Of a stretch of DNA of 39,234 bases, positions 23,651 through 31,243 are shown piece by piece. Within the stretch, counting starts at the first letter, position 1. Every line of letters starts with the position of its first letter. The notes beneath the pieces are model-generated. The model was not told where the DNA came from and made no database searches. It saw only the letters and a program-made list of their open reading frames with translations. This stretch comes from Planctomycetota bacterium. Its GTDB lineage: Bacteria; Planctomycetota; E44-bin39. The stretch lies in NCBI GenBank assembly GCA_004376375.1, contig SOJX01000023.1, positions 100,013 through 139,246 of the forward strand, in the 5' to 3' direction. The translations under genes and the position numbers were made by a program.

Positions 23651-24985
23651 TTACTTCTTTTTGCTCTTCAGTTTCTTCTCCACTTTCTTCAGCATGCTTT
23701 TGTAAAGCTTTGCGTTCTGGCCCTTGGGGTGTACGCTCAGGTATTTTTCTATCCAGATCTTTTCATTCTCGTAGTCTTTTTTCCCCTCGTACACGAGAAT
23801 TATATAGGAGATCGCGTCATGGTGATTCGGATCTTTGGCGAGGGCCTTCTTAAGATAAGTCAGGGCTTCGTCCGGTTTTGCCTGGAGATGCAGCAACCGG
23901 CCCAGGCCGCAGTTCGCGTCCACGTCGTTGGGGTTACCATTCAGAATCTTTTCGTAAGACACTTTGGCCTCATCTAACTTATCTGCGCTGATCTGTGCTT
24001 TTGCGAGCAGCAGGAGCAGCGCCCTGTGGTTCTCATGCTCCTTCAGCGCCCCCTCGATCAGCTTGACCGCTTTTTCCGCTTTTTTCTTGTCAACGCCGTA
24101 CTTGGCGCCGGGAAGCATACGGGCGGAAAGGTAGCATGCGCACAAAGCCTGGACGAGGGCCGGGTCGTGAGGCTTCACTTTCAGCGCTTTCTTCAGCAGC
24201 GACTCCGCCTTTGAGATCTTGTTCTGCCTGAGCGCAAACCACGCGGCGAGATGCATCATCTCGGTGTCTTTCTTGTGGCTTTTGATGTACTTCTCCGCGT
24301 GCTTCAAGCCTTTCTTGAGGGCGTTGGCGCCGACCTTCGTTCTTCTGGAGCCGAGCACTTTGCAGACTATGCAGAGCTCGCGCCGGGCCTCGTGAAAATT
24401 GGGCTCAATTTTCAGTGCCTTTTCATACTCGGAAGCGGACTTGCTCATAAGATCGAGGATGTCGAGAACGCTCGCGTTCTTGTTTTTCGCGACCTTACCC
24501 GCGCGCCTGTAATCGGCCCTCGCCGTCCTGTAGTGCTGCACAGCTTCGTCTTTATATTTGGAAAAATCCAGGTCCGGGTCATTCTTCCGGTCGCCTTTAT
24601 CCAGCTTCTGCTTATCTTTGTTTTTCTTCGCTTCTTCTTTCTTTTCCTCCTCGGTTTCCTCATCGTAGCCGAGCTTGACCTTGGCCTTGTGGTGGTCCGG
24701 GTCGGCGGCGAGGCACTTCCTGTAATACTTCTCCGCTCTCTTATCGTCGCCCTGCGCCTCGAACAGTTCGCCGAAACGGTACAGATGATCGGGAGAATGC
24801 TTGATTACGGGTATCTTGATCGTGCCGGACCCGCTCGTGATCTCGACCGAGCCGTCCGGGCATTCCTTGATTTTCCCGGTCAGCAGATGCGGGTTGTCGG
24901 CGATCCTGCCGCCGGCAGTGGCCGGCGGCGTCGAAAACAATATTACGGCAAGGCTGATTGCGGCTATCAGGATAAGGCGGGGCAT
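23651..24985 (-). CDS. secreted TPR protein
   Basis: A 444-residue exported protein. The signal peptide cleaves near STPPATA (residue ~24). A short beta-like segment with LTGKIKECPDGSVEITSGSG may be a small strand-rich module. TPR units begin at YRFGELFEAQGDDKRAEKYY, are interrupted by a charged linker (about 105-145, EETEEEKKEEAKKNKDKQKL), and continue with SASEYEKALKIEPNFHEARR, SKAESLLKKALKVKPHDPAL and LDEAKVSYEKILNGNPNDVD. It ends in a lysine-rich tail. GGGAGGTGATC is a strong ribosome site, and a promoter lies just upstream, so this is the first gene of the operon leading to the kinase. Confidence 0.87.
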   Translation of the reverse strand: MPRLILIAAISLAVILFSTPPATAGGRIADNPHLLTGKIKECPDGSVEITSGSGTIKIPVIKHSPDHLYRFGELFEAQGDDKRAEKYYRKCLAADPDHHKAKVKLGYDEETEEEKKEEAKKNKDKQKLDKGDRKNDPDLDFSKYKDEAVQHYRTARADYRRAGKVAKNKNASVLDILDLMSKSASEYEKALKIEPNFHEARRELCIVCKVLGSRRTKVGANALKKGLKHAEKYIKSHKKDTEMMHLAAWFALRQNKISKAESLLKKALKVKPHDPALVQALCACYLSARMLPGAKYGVDKKKAEKAVKLIEGALKEHENHRALLLLLAKAQISADKLDEAKVSYEKILNGNPNDVDANCGLGRLLHLQAKPDEALTYLKKALAKDPNHHDAISYIILVYEGKKDYENEKIWIEKYLSVHPKGQNAKLYKSMLKKVEKKLKSKKK

Positions 24986-25024
24986 TGATCACCTCCCTCA
25001 ATACGGCTTTTAACTTATATTTCT

Positions 25025-25053
25025 TTTATACTACCGGAATGGCTGAAAATCAA
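25025..25053 (-). promoter_or_regulatory. sigma-70 promoter for the TPR-TPR-kinase operon
   Basis: On the minus strand TTGATT (25053-25048, four of six), a 17-base spacer, TATAAA (25030-25025, five of six). It lies about 40 bases before the ATG at 24985. The 8-base array starts eight bases upstream of the -35 hexamer. Confidence 0.55.
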
Positions 25054-25060
25054 ATGAAAT

Positions 25061-25164
25061 CGGTCACTCGGTCCCTCGGTCCTTCGGTCGTTCAGTCATT
25101 CGGTCATTTTATTATTAATAAATAATATGACCGAGAGACCGGAGGACCAATGGACCGAACGACC
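25061..25164. repeat. inverted pair of 8-base CGGTC arrays
   Basis: Left arm 25061-25108: six units CGGTCACT, CGGTCCCT, CGGTCCTT, CGGTCGTT, CAGTCATT, CGGTCATT. Centre 25109-25128: AT-only apart from the edge. Right arm 25129-25164: GACCGAGA, GACCGGAG, GACCAATG, GACCGAAC, GACC, the complementary orientation. The last base is part of the ogt stop codon. The two arms can pair into one long imperfect hairpin. Confidence 0.92.
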
Positions 25165-25664
25165 TATATCTCGACTCCTTCGATTTCCAGTAACTTGTGC
25201 TTGAGTTCCATCCCCAGGCCGAAACCGCCCGGACCGCCGGTGGCCAATACACGGTGGCATGGAATAATTATCGGTATCGGGTTCGCGCCGCAGGCGTTGC
25301 CGACCGCGCGTGCCGCGTCCGGCTTCTCGATAGCTTCGGCAAGCTGCTTGTAGGTCCGCGTTTCCCCGTACGGTATTTTTCTCATCTCCGTAAGCACATT
25401 CCGCTGGAATTCGGTCATTGTGGAAAGGTCGACGTCGTAGGGCCATACCGGCACCTGGCCGAAAAGGTATACTTTAAAATCCCGCTGAAGGCTTCTTATC
25501 AGCGTGTCGTCGCGCTCGACCTCGCCGCCGTGGCGCTTTTTCAGCTCGGCGATCAACTCATCCTCGTCCGCGTCTATCGCGATCCGGCACAGACCGGCAT
25601 CGGTAAACGCGGCGTAGATCGTGCCGATTTTCGTATCGAAAAAAGCGTATATTACGTCAGCCAC
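25164..25664 (-). CDS. ogt: methylated-DNA--protein-cysteine methyltransferase
   Basis: Repairs O6-methylguanine by moving the alkyl group to its own cysteine; a suicide DNA-repair protein. The active site PCHRV lies in GNACGANPIPIIIPCHRV, preceded by the helix-turn-helix segment IPYGETRTYKQLAEAI with the arginine finger, and followed by GGPGGFGLGMELKHKLLEIE. At 166 residues it is the short one-domain form with the RNase-H-like N-terminal part. The gene is bracketed by two large tandem-repeat arrays (25061-25164 and 25680-25804), and the first of these touches its stop codon. Confidence 0.95.
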   Translation of the reverse strand: MADVIYAFFDTKIGTIYAAFTDAGLCRIAIDADEDELIAELKKRHGGEVERDDTLIRSLQRDFKVYLFGQVPVWPYDVDLSTMTEFQRNVLTEMRKIPYGETRTYKQLAEAIEKPDAARAVGNACGANPIPIIIPCHRVLATGGPGGFGLGMELKHKLLEIEGVEI

Positions 25665-25679
25665 GACAGGCTCCCCGGA

Positions 25680-25804
25680 AAGTATGAAGTATAAAGGCTG
25701 AAGTATGAATTATGAAGTATGAAAATTAATATTTCTTTATTTCATAATTCAGCCTTCATACTTCATACTTTCTTCCATCCTTCATACTTCATCCTTCATA
25801 CTTT
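25680..25804. repeat. inverted pair of TGAAGTAT-type arrays
   Basis: Left arm about 25680-25724, built from AGTATGAA, GGCTGAA and GAATTATGAA words. AT-rich centre 25725-25739. Right arm 25740-25804, built from the complementary words TTCATACT, TTCATCC, TTCATAATTC. The right arm runs into the membrane-protein gene and supplies its stop and last codons. Confidence 0.9.
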
Positions 25805-27236
25805 CTTTCCGTTTGATTTCCTCAACCTGATACTTCCACGGCGGCGTATACTCCCCCACCCCGCACCATGCCCTGGCCTTGTCCGAGAGCAGGTAGCGCC
25901 AGACTTCAAAAAGGATGTAAGTGGGTATCAGCAGAGCGAACAAGGGCAGGGCCATTCTGACAACGTCGCTGAACTCGATATTGTAGGAATACCTGATGCC
26001 CGCCCCGACCTCCCGTACGAATTCGACAATACTCCCCGCAAAACAGAGCGGCATCAGAAGCAGAACCAGCGCAGCCAGTGTTATCCGGGCCTTGTTGGAT
26101 TTCCTTCTGAACCCGGCGCCGGCAAGCATGATTACGAGCCCAAGCAGAACAATAACAGATCCTGTGTCCGAAGACTTATAGTATTCAACAAAGCCCGGGT
26201 AACCAAAAGAGCTCCCCCCTTCCGCCCGGAGTATTTCGTAGCGCCAGATAATTCTTATATATATCAGCAGACCGATAACAAGCGCCACGCCGAGCGAGAA
26301 AACCCATACTCGAAAATCCTTCCACCTGATGAATACGGCACACGCCATTGCGGCAACGAGAACGCAGAGTTTCAGGACCTCTATCTTTGAAAAAGCATGT
26401 ATGATCCGGTTTTCCCCGAACGGGCCCCAGCCGCGGACCGACATGGTTGACAGGAAACCGAAAAGCCCGATTATCAGGCCGAGAAGCAGCACCGCGCATC
26501 CGAAGACCGCGACGGAAGTCCCGAAATTCCTTGTCGTTTTCCACCGGTCGCGCTCGACTTCATCGTATCGCACATGGCTGAAATGATACCGCAGGTGGGG
26601 CGCGCTCCAGCATAAAAACAGTGGGAGCGAAACGCTGGAGAGCAACAGAGAATAGAAACCGGTGCGGGCGACAAGCCCGATCGGGCTGAGATAGCCGAAA
26701 AGATCGCTGTAAGTCTTTCTCGGCTCCCCCCAGCGGACCGCATCGTGAAAACTCTTGACGGCCAGAAGAAGAATCGCGATTGAAACCGCGAATACAACAA
26801 GCCTGAAGTACATTACCGCCCACTGGCGCCTGAAAAGCAGGCCGAACCCGACGCTCAACAGGAATGCCTCGAGGAAGAACAGGACTACTACCGCATACTT
26901 GACGGTAATTCCATGGCCTCTGCCGAGTTCAATGGCGGTGTTGAACGTCATGCTGCCAGTTTCCCAGAAGTCGGCCGCATACCAGAGCGAGCACGCCAGG
27001 CACAGAAAACCTGCCAGCAAAAACGCGCGCCCAATCGTATCACCGAAATCGAATGGCCCCCACCACGGCAAAGGCCGCGGCGGCTCGCCGATCATGGTTC
27101 CGTAAATACCGTTTGCCGTGCGCGGGAAAACTTTTCGCCTGCGTGCGCGGAACCTGCGCTTCGTTTTCCCGGTAACGGAAATTACGATTTCATCGCGGCG
27201 CGATTCTGAATCTGCCTTGCTATCAGGCTCAGCCAT
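25782..27236 (-). CDS. polytopic membrane protein of unknown function
   Basis: A 484-residue integral membrane protein with about eleven hydrophobic segments and a basic, Arg-rich N-terminus (KRRFRARRRKVF). No family recognised. Short conserved-looking loops are GEPPRPLPWWGPFDFGDTIG before the first segment and EVWRYLLSDKARAWCGVGEY after the last. There are no transporter or enzyme motifs I can identify. The C-terminal eight residues (KESMKDEV) and the stop are encoded by the repeat array at 25740-25804, so the native end may have been replaced. No strong ribosome site is visible before the ATG. Confidence 0.8.
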   Translation of the reverse strand: MAEPDSKADSESRRDEIVISVTGKTKRRFRARRRKVFPRTANGIYGTMIGEPPRPLPWWGPFDFGDTIGRAFLLAGFLCLACSLWYAADFWETGSMTFNTAIELGRGHGITVKYAVVVLFFLEAFLLSVGFGLLFRRQWAVMYFRLVVFAVSIAILLLAVKSFHDAVRWGEPRKTYSDLFGYLSPIGLVARTGFYSLLLSSVSLPLFLCWSAPHLRYHFSHVRYDEVERDRWKTTRNFGTSVAVFGCAVLLLGLIIGLFGFLSTMSVRGWGPFGENRIIHAFSKIEVLKLCVLVAAMACAVFIRWKDFRVWVFSLGVALVIGLLIYIRIIWRYEILRAEGGSSFGYPGFVEYYKSSDTGSVIVLLGLVIMLAGAGFRRKSNKARITLAALVLLLMPLCFAGSIVEFVREVGAGIRYSYNIEFSDVVRMALPLFALLIPTYILFEVWRYLLSDKARAWCGVGEYTPPWKYQVEEIKRKESMKDEV

Positions 27237-27317
27237 CTATTTTCCCTGCGGGAATGCAAACATGCGGTGCTTCGGACGGGAAAACCCTGAATAAAAAATA
27301 TATTCTATCAAATTATT

Positions 27318-27347
27318 TGTAGGGGCACAGCGCGCTGTGCCTCTACA
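27318..27347. repeat. TGTAGGGGC-end palindromic element, copy 4
   Basis: TGTAGGGGCACAG, CGCG, and CTGTGCCTCTACA: 13-base arms with one mismatch. It lies 12 bases beyond the chorismate synthase stop (minus strand) and may act as its terminator. Confidence 0.87.
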
Positions 27348-27359
27348 TAATTAACGATA

Positions 27360-28475
27360 TTAATCCACCGACGCAATCCGCTCTCTGAGTTCGTCGACGG
27401 AGGACGCGCCGAAGCGCTCGAGCGTCGCGCGGCAGAGCTCGAACGCGAGGACGTGCTCTCCGATAACGCTTGCCGCGGGTACGGCGCAGATGTCGTGCCG
27501 CTCGGTCTTGCGCTTCACGGCCTCGCCGGTCTCGAGGTTGACGCTGGTCATATCGCGCCCGGTCGTGGGAATCGGTTTCACCGCGCACCGGACGGTTATC
27601 GGTGTGCCGTCGGTCATGCCGCCGAGGATTCCTCCGTGGGTGCGCGTAGTATGCGCGGGCTCTCCCTCGGCATTCATCTCGATATTTCCATGATACTCCG
27701 AGCCGGTCAGCTCTATCCCCGCCGCGCCTGCGCCGAACTCCACGGCCTTTACCGCCTGGATGCTCATAAGCGAGCGTGCGATGCGGCCGTCAAGGTTCCC
27801 GGTCCATTGAACGGGGCGTCCGAGACCGGGCGGCGCGCCGACCGAGATAACTCCGAAAACGCCGCCGACGGTGTCGCCCTCCTTTTCTGCGCCCGAAAGG
27901 ATGCGGTCCCATTGCCCGGTCGCCTGGACGGCATAATAGGGGTTTGAATTGCGCAGCGCCCTGAGCTCTTCAAGCGCAATGGCGGACTCCGGGATTTCAA
28001 ACGCCTCGGCCCACTCGCTCCCGATGGCGATTGTGCAGCCGAAAACGTGAACGCCGAGCTCGGCAAGGAGCTGCGAGCATATCGCGCCGCCCGCGACGCG
28101 GCCCGCAGTCTCACGCGCGCTCGCACGCTCCGCGATATCGGTCGCGTCCTTTGTCCCGTAACGGATCATCCCCGGCAGCTCGGCATGCCCCGGGCGCGGA
28201 ACCGGATTGGGCTTGCGTTTGTCAATCGTCGAATCGGCGTTGCGGATAAATATGGTTATCGGACTGCCGATAGTCCTGCCCTGCCGCATGCCGGAGAGCA
28301 CTTCGACGGCGTTTTTCTCCAGATCCTTTCGGCTGGAGCGGCCTGCGCAGTTCTGACGGCGCGTCAGTTCCGCGCACACGGCCTCCAGGTCGATTTCGAA
28401 ACCGGCTGGGAAACCGGAAAGGACGCACAGTATCCCCGCTCCGTGCGATTCACCTGCTGTAATGAGCTCGAGCAC
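27360..28475 (-). CDS. aroC: chorismate synthase
   Basis: Converts EPSP to chorismate using reduced FMN, the last common step to aromatic amino acids. It is 371 residues, the usual length. Visible are TAGESHGAG near the N-terminus, the family signature RASARETAGRVAGGAI, GDTVGGVFGVI, VEFGAGAAGIELTGSEYHG, and THGGILGGMTDGTPITVRCA. The start is GTG at 28475 with GGAGG just upstream; an ATG two bases further upstream is in another frame. No other shikimate-pathway gene is near. It diverges from the Bax-inhibitor gene. Confidence 0.96.
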   Translation of the reverse strand: MLELITAGESHGAGILCVLSGFPAGFEIDLEAVCAELTRRQNCAGRSSRKDLEKNAVEVLSGMRQGRTIGSPITIFIRNADSTIDKRKPNPVPRPGHAELPGMIRYGTKDATDIAERASARETAGRVAGGAICSQLLAELGVHVFGCTIAIGSEWAEAFEIPESAIALEELRALRNSNPYYAVQATGQWDRILSGAEKEGDTVGGVFGVISVGAPPGLGRPVQWTGNLDGRIARSLMSIQAVKAVEFGAGAAGIELTGSEYHGNIEMNAEGEPAHTTRTHGGILGGMTDGTPITVRCAVKPIPTTGRDMTSVNLETGEAVKRKTERHDICAVPAASVIGEHVLAFELCRATLERFGASSVDELRERIASVD

Positions 28476-28515
28476 ATGTCCTCCGGGCGTTTGTGATTGC
28501 CGACGTTACGCTTCC

Positions 28516-28543
28516 ATTTTAAATGGCATAGCCGTGATTGCAA
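28516..28543 (-). promoter_or_regulatory. possible sigma-70 promoter for aroC
   Basis: On the minus strand TTGCAA (28543-28538, four of six), a 16-base spacer, TAAAAT (28521-28516, five of six), about 40 bases before the GTG start. Confidence 0.4.
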
Positions 28544-28555
28544 CCAAAAAGGAGG

Positions 28556-28584
28556 TTGAACTCTCTGAAGATTTCATTTATATT
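28556..28584 (+). promoter_or_regulatory. possible sigma-70 promoter for the Bax-inhibitor family gene
   Basis: TTGAAC (28556-28561, four of six), a 17-base spacer, TATATT (28579-28584, five of six). The leader to the ATG at 28682 would be about 90 bases. Confidence 0.45.
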
Positions 28585-28681
28585 AAGTCGTGTGTGGTGT
28601 GTCATATGCCGTTAGCGACCGCGCGTAACCAGACCGGTTTGCGCGGCGTTGATGAAATTATTACGAAAGGAGTATTCGAAA

Positions 28682-29413
28682 ATGGCCAGAAGGAGTTTCA
28701 ACGACTTCATGCAGAAGCGGGCCCCTCTTGCGAACTCGGCGGTCATGTCCGGTGCCGACGTCCGCGTCGCGTTCATGAAACGCGTGTTCTCGCTGGTCGG
28801 CTTTGCGGCATTCGCCTGCGCGGCCGGCGCGATATGGCCGTTCTTCGTCAACCCGAAGCTTTTCCCCGCCTTCATGATCGCCGGATTCGTCGGCTACATC
28901 GGGACGTGGATAACTTTCACGTGGGGGCGGAATATCAGGCGCAACGCGACCCCGGCCACCATCATGCTCGGCATCTTCGGGCTCAGCACGGGATTCATTA
29001 CCGCACCGCTTCTGATGATAGCGCTTAAATACTTTGGCGTCGCGGAGGGCAGCAAAATCATCGCCCTTGCCGGCGGAATGACGCTTCTGACCGTAGTCAG
29101 CCTTTCGGGCTACGTCCTCGTCACAAAGAAAGACTTCAGCTACCTGGGCGGCGCCATTGCGATGATATCGATCGGGCTGATTGTCGCCATAATAGCAGGC
29201 TGGTTTATACACGCTCCAATGCTGCATATTCTAATCAGCATCGGTTTCGTTATTTTCGCATGCCTGCTGCTGCTTTACGAGACAACCGCCATAATGAAAT
29301 ACTATCCCATCGACGAGCCTTATTACGCCGCATTCCAGTTCTACTGGACGATGTGGATTCTTTTTATCTCCCTTCTCAGGATAATCATGTACATCGCCTC
29401 GTCGCGGGATTAG
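28682..29413 (+). CDS. Bax inhibitor-1/YccA family membrane protein
   Basis: A 243-residue inner-membrane protein with seven hydrophobic segments after a ~40-residue soluble N-terminus. It matches the Bax inhibitor-1-like family in layout: the TPATIMLGIFGLSTGFITAP loop, DFSYLGGAIAMISIGLIVAI, and a C-terminal acidic/aromatic pair region (LLLYETTAIMKYYPIDEPYY) with the conserved ThDlqYD-like position replaced by TAIMKYYPID. Known members are thought to be pH-sensitive calcium leak proteins. ATG at 28682 is chosen for AAAGGAG nine bases upstream. A terminator follows. Confidence 0.85.
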   Translation: MARRSFNDFMQKRAPLANSAVMSGADVRVAFMKRVFSLVGFAAFACAAGAIWPFFVNPKLFPAFMIAGFVGYIGTWITFTWGRNIRRNATPATIMLGIFGLSTGFITAPLLMIALKYFGVAEGSKIIALAGGMTLLTVVSLSGYVLVTKKDFSYLGGAIAMISIGLIVAIIAGWFIHAPMLHILISIGFVIFACLLLLYETTAIMKYYPIDEPYYAAFQFYWTMWILFISLLRIIMYIASSRD

Positions 29414-29433
29414 CGTTTAGTTGAAATAATAAC

Positions 29434-29466
29434 AACGGGCCGTTTCGACTGCGGCCCGTTTTTCTA
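29434..29466 (+). terminator. rho-independent terminator of the Bax-inhibitor family gene
   Basis: AACGGGCCG (29434-29442) pairs exactly with CGGCCCGTT (29452-29460) around a nine-base loop, followed by TTTCTATTT. It starts 20 bases after the stop codon. Confidence 0.88.
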
Positions 29467-29484
29467 TTTAAAACACAATTTCAT

Positions 29485-29528
29485 TGTAGGGGCAAAGAAC
29501 AAGGCATGCGCGTGTTCCTTGCCCCTAC
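29485..29528. repeat. TGTAGGGGC-end palindromic element, copy 5
   Basis: Ends GTAGGGGCAA and TTGCCCCTAC with GAACA/TGTTC as further paired inner arms and a short CATGCG centre. The TAG stop codon of the glycosyltransferase (minus strand, 29527-29525) is the TAG inside the element end. Confidence 0.85.
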
Positions 29529-31243
29529 CTCTTCGGTTCGAGAAGCAGCATTACCCTGTTGTCGGAGATGGTTGCGTCGGTGATGTCGACGCTCATCCTG
29601 AGCTCGAGCGGCAGCCGGCGGAAGTACTTGTCGCGCATGAGCACGTATCCGGGCTTTGGCCTGGAAAGAAAGTCGCGAAGCGCAGACTCATTGACTTTCT
29701 TGAACCGTCCGAACTCGTCGAGGTCGGCGAGGCACGGAATCGGCTTCGGGCGGTTCAGATAAAACACCAGCTTCGGGCGGGCCGGGCGCATCGTCGCAAG
29801 CTCCGCGTCCCGGACGCGCGCGGCGATCCGCCGGGCGTCGGGCTTGATCGAGGAATGGTGGTAATCCATTTTCACCGCGATCCTGCCCGTCCACATGAAA
29901 AGCAGGACGAGGCAAACCACAAAGTAGGTCGAAACCGCAAGAGGCCGCCTGTCCTTGAAAACGGCGAATGCGAGTACCGCGGACCCTATAAGCGTCAGTG
30001 TACAGTAAATCAGGTATTCGGGAAAATACTGCGGCCATTCCCTGTAAAGGAACCACGAGCCCACCACCGCGAACGCGGCAAGGAAAACGGACATGAAAAG
30101 AAACGAGCCTTTGAAAAGAGTACCGAAGGGCACGCGCTCCTTCGACAGATAGTCTTCAAACATGAGCCCCACCAGTATCGCGAGCGCGGGGTACACGGGA
30201 AGGATGTAGACGTCGCGTTTGGCCGCGGACAAAAGGAAAAAACCCCATACGCCGACGACCCAGATCGCGGCAAAGAACCTCAGACCTCCCTGCTTTCGAG
30301 ATTCCCTGCCGAAGCCGGCGGCGACGGCGGCGGGGAGGAATATGAAATGCGGGCCGAAGGTCGCGCAGATCTGGATCGGGTAATACCACAGCGGTCTCGC
30401 GTGGTCGAAAGCGCTCAGGTAACGCACCGCGTGATGTTTCCAGAAAAAGCCCTGCACAAACTCCCAGCCGGCGAGTATAAACCACGGCGCCGCGACCAGG
30501 GCCGCGACGGCCAGCCCGATAAAGGGCTTCGGCTCCCGGAAGCGTCCGAGCCCCCGCCTCATCACGAGATACAGCAGCACCACGAGCGCGGGAAGAACGA
30601 TTGCGACAATTCCCTTCAGAAGAATCCCCGCGCCGAGCCCGGCATACGCAAGAACCAGGAGCACGTTGCCGCGCCTCGCCGGCACGGCTTTTTGCAGGAC
30701 AACGAACGCGGCCGCAAGATACGCCGTAATAGTGAACGTGAGCGACATATCCATCGACGGCGAGCGCGCCGCGTTCGAGACTAGATAGTTCGATATAAAA
30801 AAGAAAACCGAAAACACGGCCGCGCGCCTCGAGGCCAATCCGGCGACAAAAAGATAAACTATCAGCGCCGTTGCCATGGCGGCGATAATCGACGGTATCC
30901 GCGCATTGATATCGTTGATTTTACCGCCGGTAATCCATCCCGCGACCGCGACCATATAAAAAACGAGCGGGGGTTTCGTATGCTCCCACTTGCCGTTTAC
31001 ATTGATTTTGACGGAGAACCCGTCGCGGAGCTGCTCGCGCCCGCCCTGGGCGCACCTTGCTTCGTCGTGCGTCCAGAAAGAGACATTGCGGATCGCGAGA
31101 GTAAAGCTTGCCCCGGCAGCGGCGGCAATCAAAAGAGCGGCGGGCAGGGCGCGCCTCAACGTCAGCGGCGCTGCAACTCTTCCAGGCTGGTTGTTTGAGG
31201 GTGGGAGGCTGTCGGCGTCGGACACGTTACTCGAACCCGACAA
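29525..31243 (-). CDS. GT39/ArnT-like membrane glycosyltransferase
   Basis: A 572-residue integral membrane glycosyltransferase of the dolichyl-phosphate-mannose/ArnT superfamily, which transfers a sugar from a polyprenyl phosphate on the periplasmic side. After the first membrane segment comes the catalytic acidic pair D60-E61 in FWTHDEARCAQGGREQL, then WEHTKPPLVFYMVAVAGW with the KPP motif. About eleven to twelve membrane segments follow and a ~150-residue soluble C-terminal domain (RPKLVFYLNRPKPIPCLAD). The acceptor is unknown. The TTG start at 31243 overlaps the TPR gene by 17 bases; a GTG at 31225, one base after the TPR stop, is an equally good start. Both imply coupling to the TPR gene. 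The stop codon lies within a palindromic element. Confidence 0.88.
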   Translation of the reverse strand: MSGSSNVSDADSLPPSNNQPGRVAAPLTLRRALPAALLIAAAAGASFTLAIRNVSFWTHDEARCAQGGREQLRDGFSVKINVNGKWEHTKPPLVFYMVAVAGWITGGKINDINARIPSIIAAMATALIVYLFVAGLASRRAAVFSVFFFISNYLVSNAARSPSMDMSLTFTITAYLAAAFVVLQKAVPARRGNVLLVLAYAGLGAGILLKGIVAIVLPALVVLLYLVMRRGLGRFREPKPFIGLAVAALVAAPWFILAGWEFVQGFFWKHHAVRYLSAFDHARPLWYYPIQICATFGPHFIFLPAAVAAGFGRESRKQGGLRFFAAIWVVGVWGFFLLSAAKRDVYILPVYPALAILVGLMFEDYLSKERVPFGTLFKGSFLFMSVFLAAFAVVGSWFLYREWPQYFPEYLIYCTLTLIGSAVLAFAVFKDRRPLAVSTYFVVCLVLLFMWTGRIAVKMDYHHSSIKPDARRIAARVRDAELATMRPARPKLVFYLNRPKPIPCLADLDEFGRFKKVNESALRDFLSRPKPGYVLMRDKYFRRLPLELRMSVDITDATISDNRVMLLLEPKR

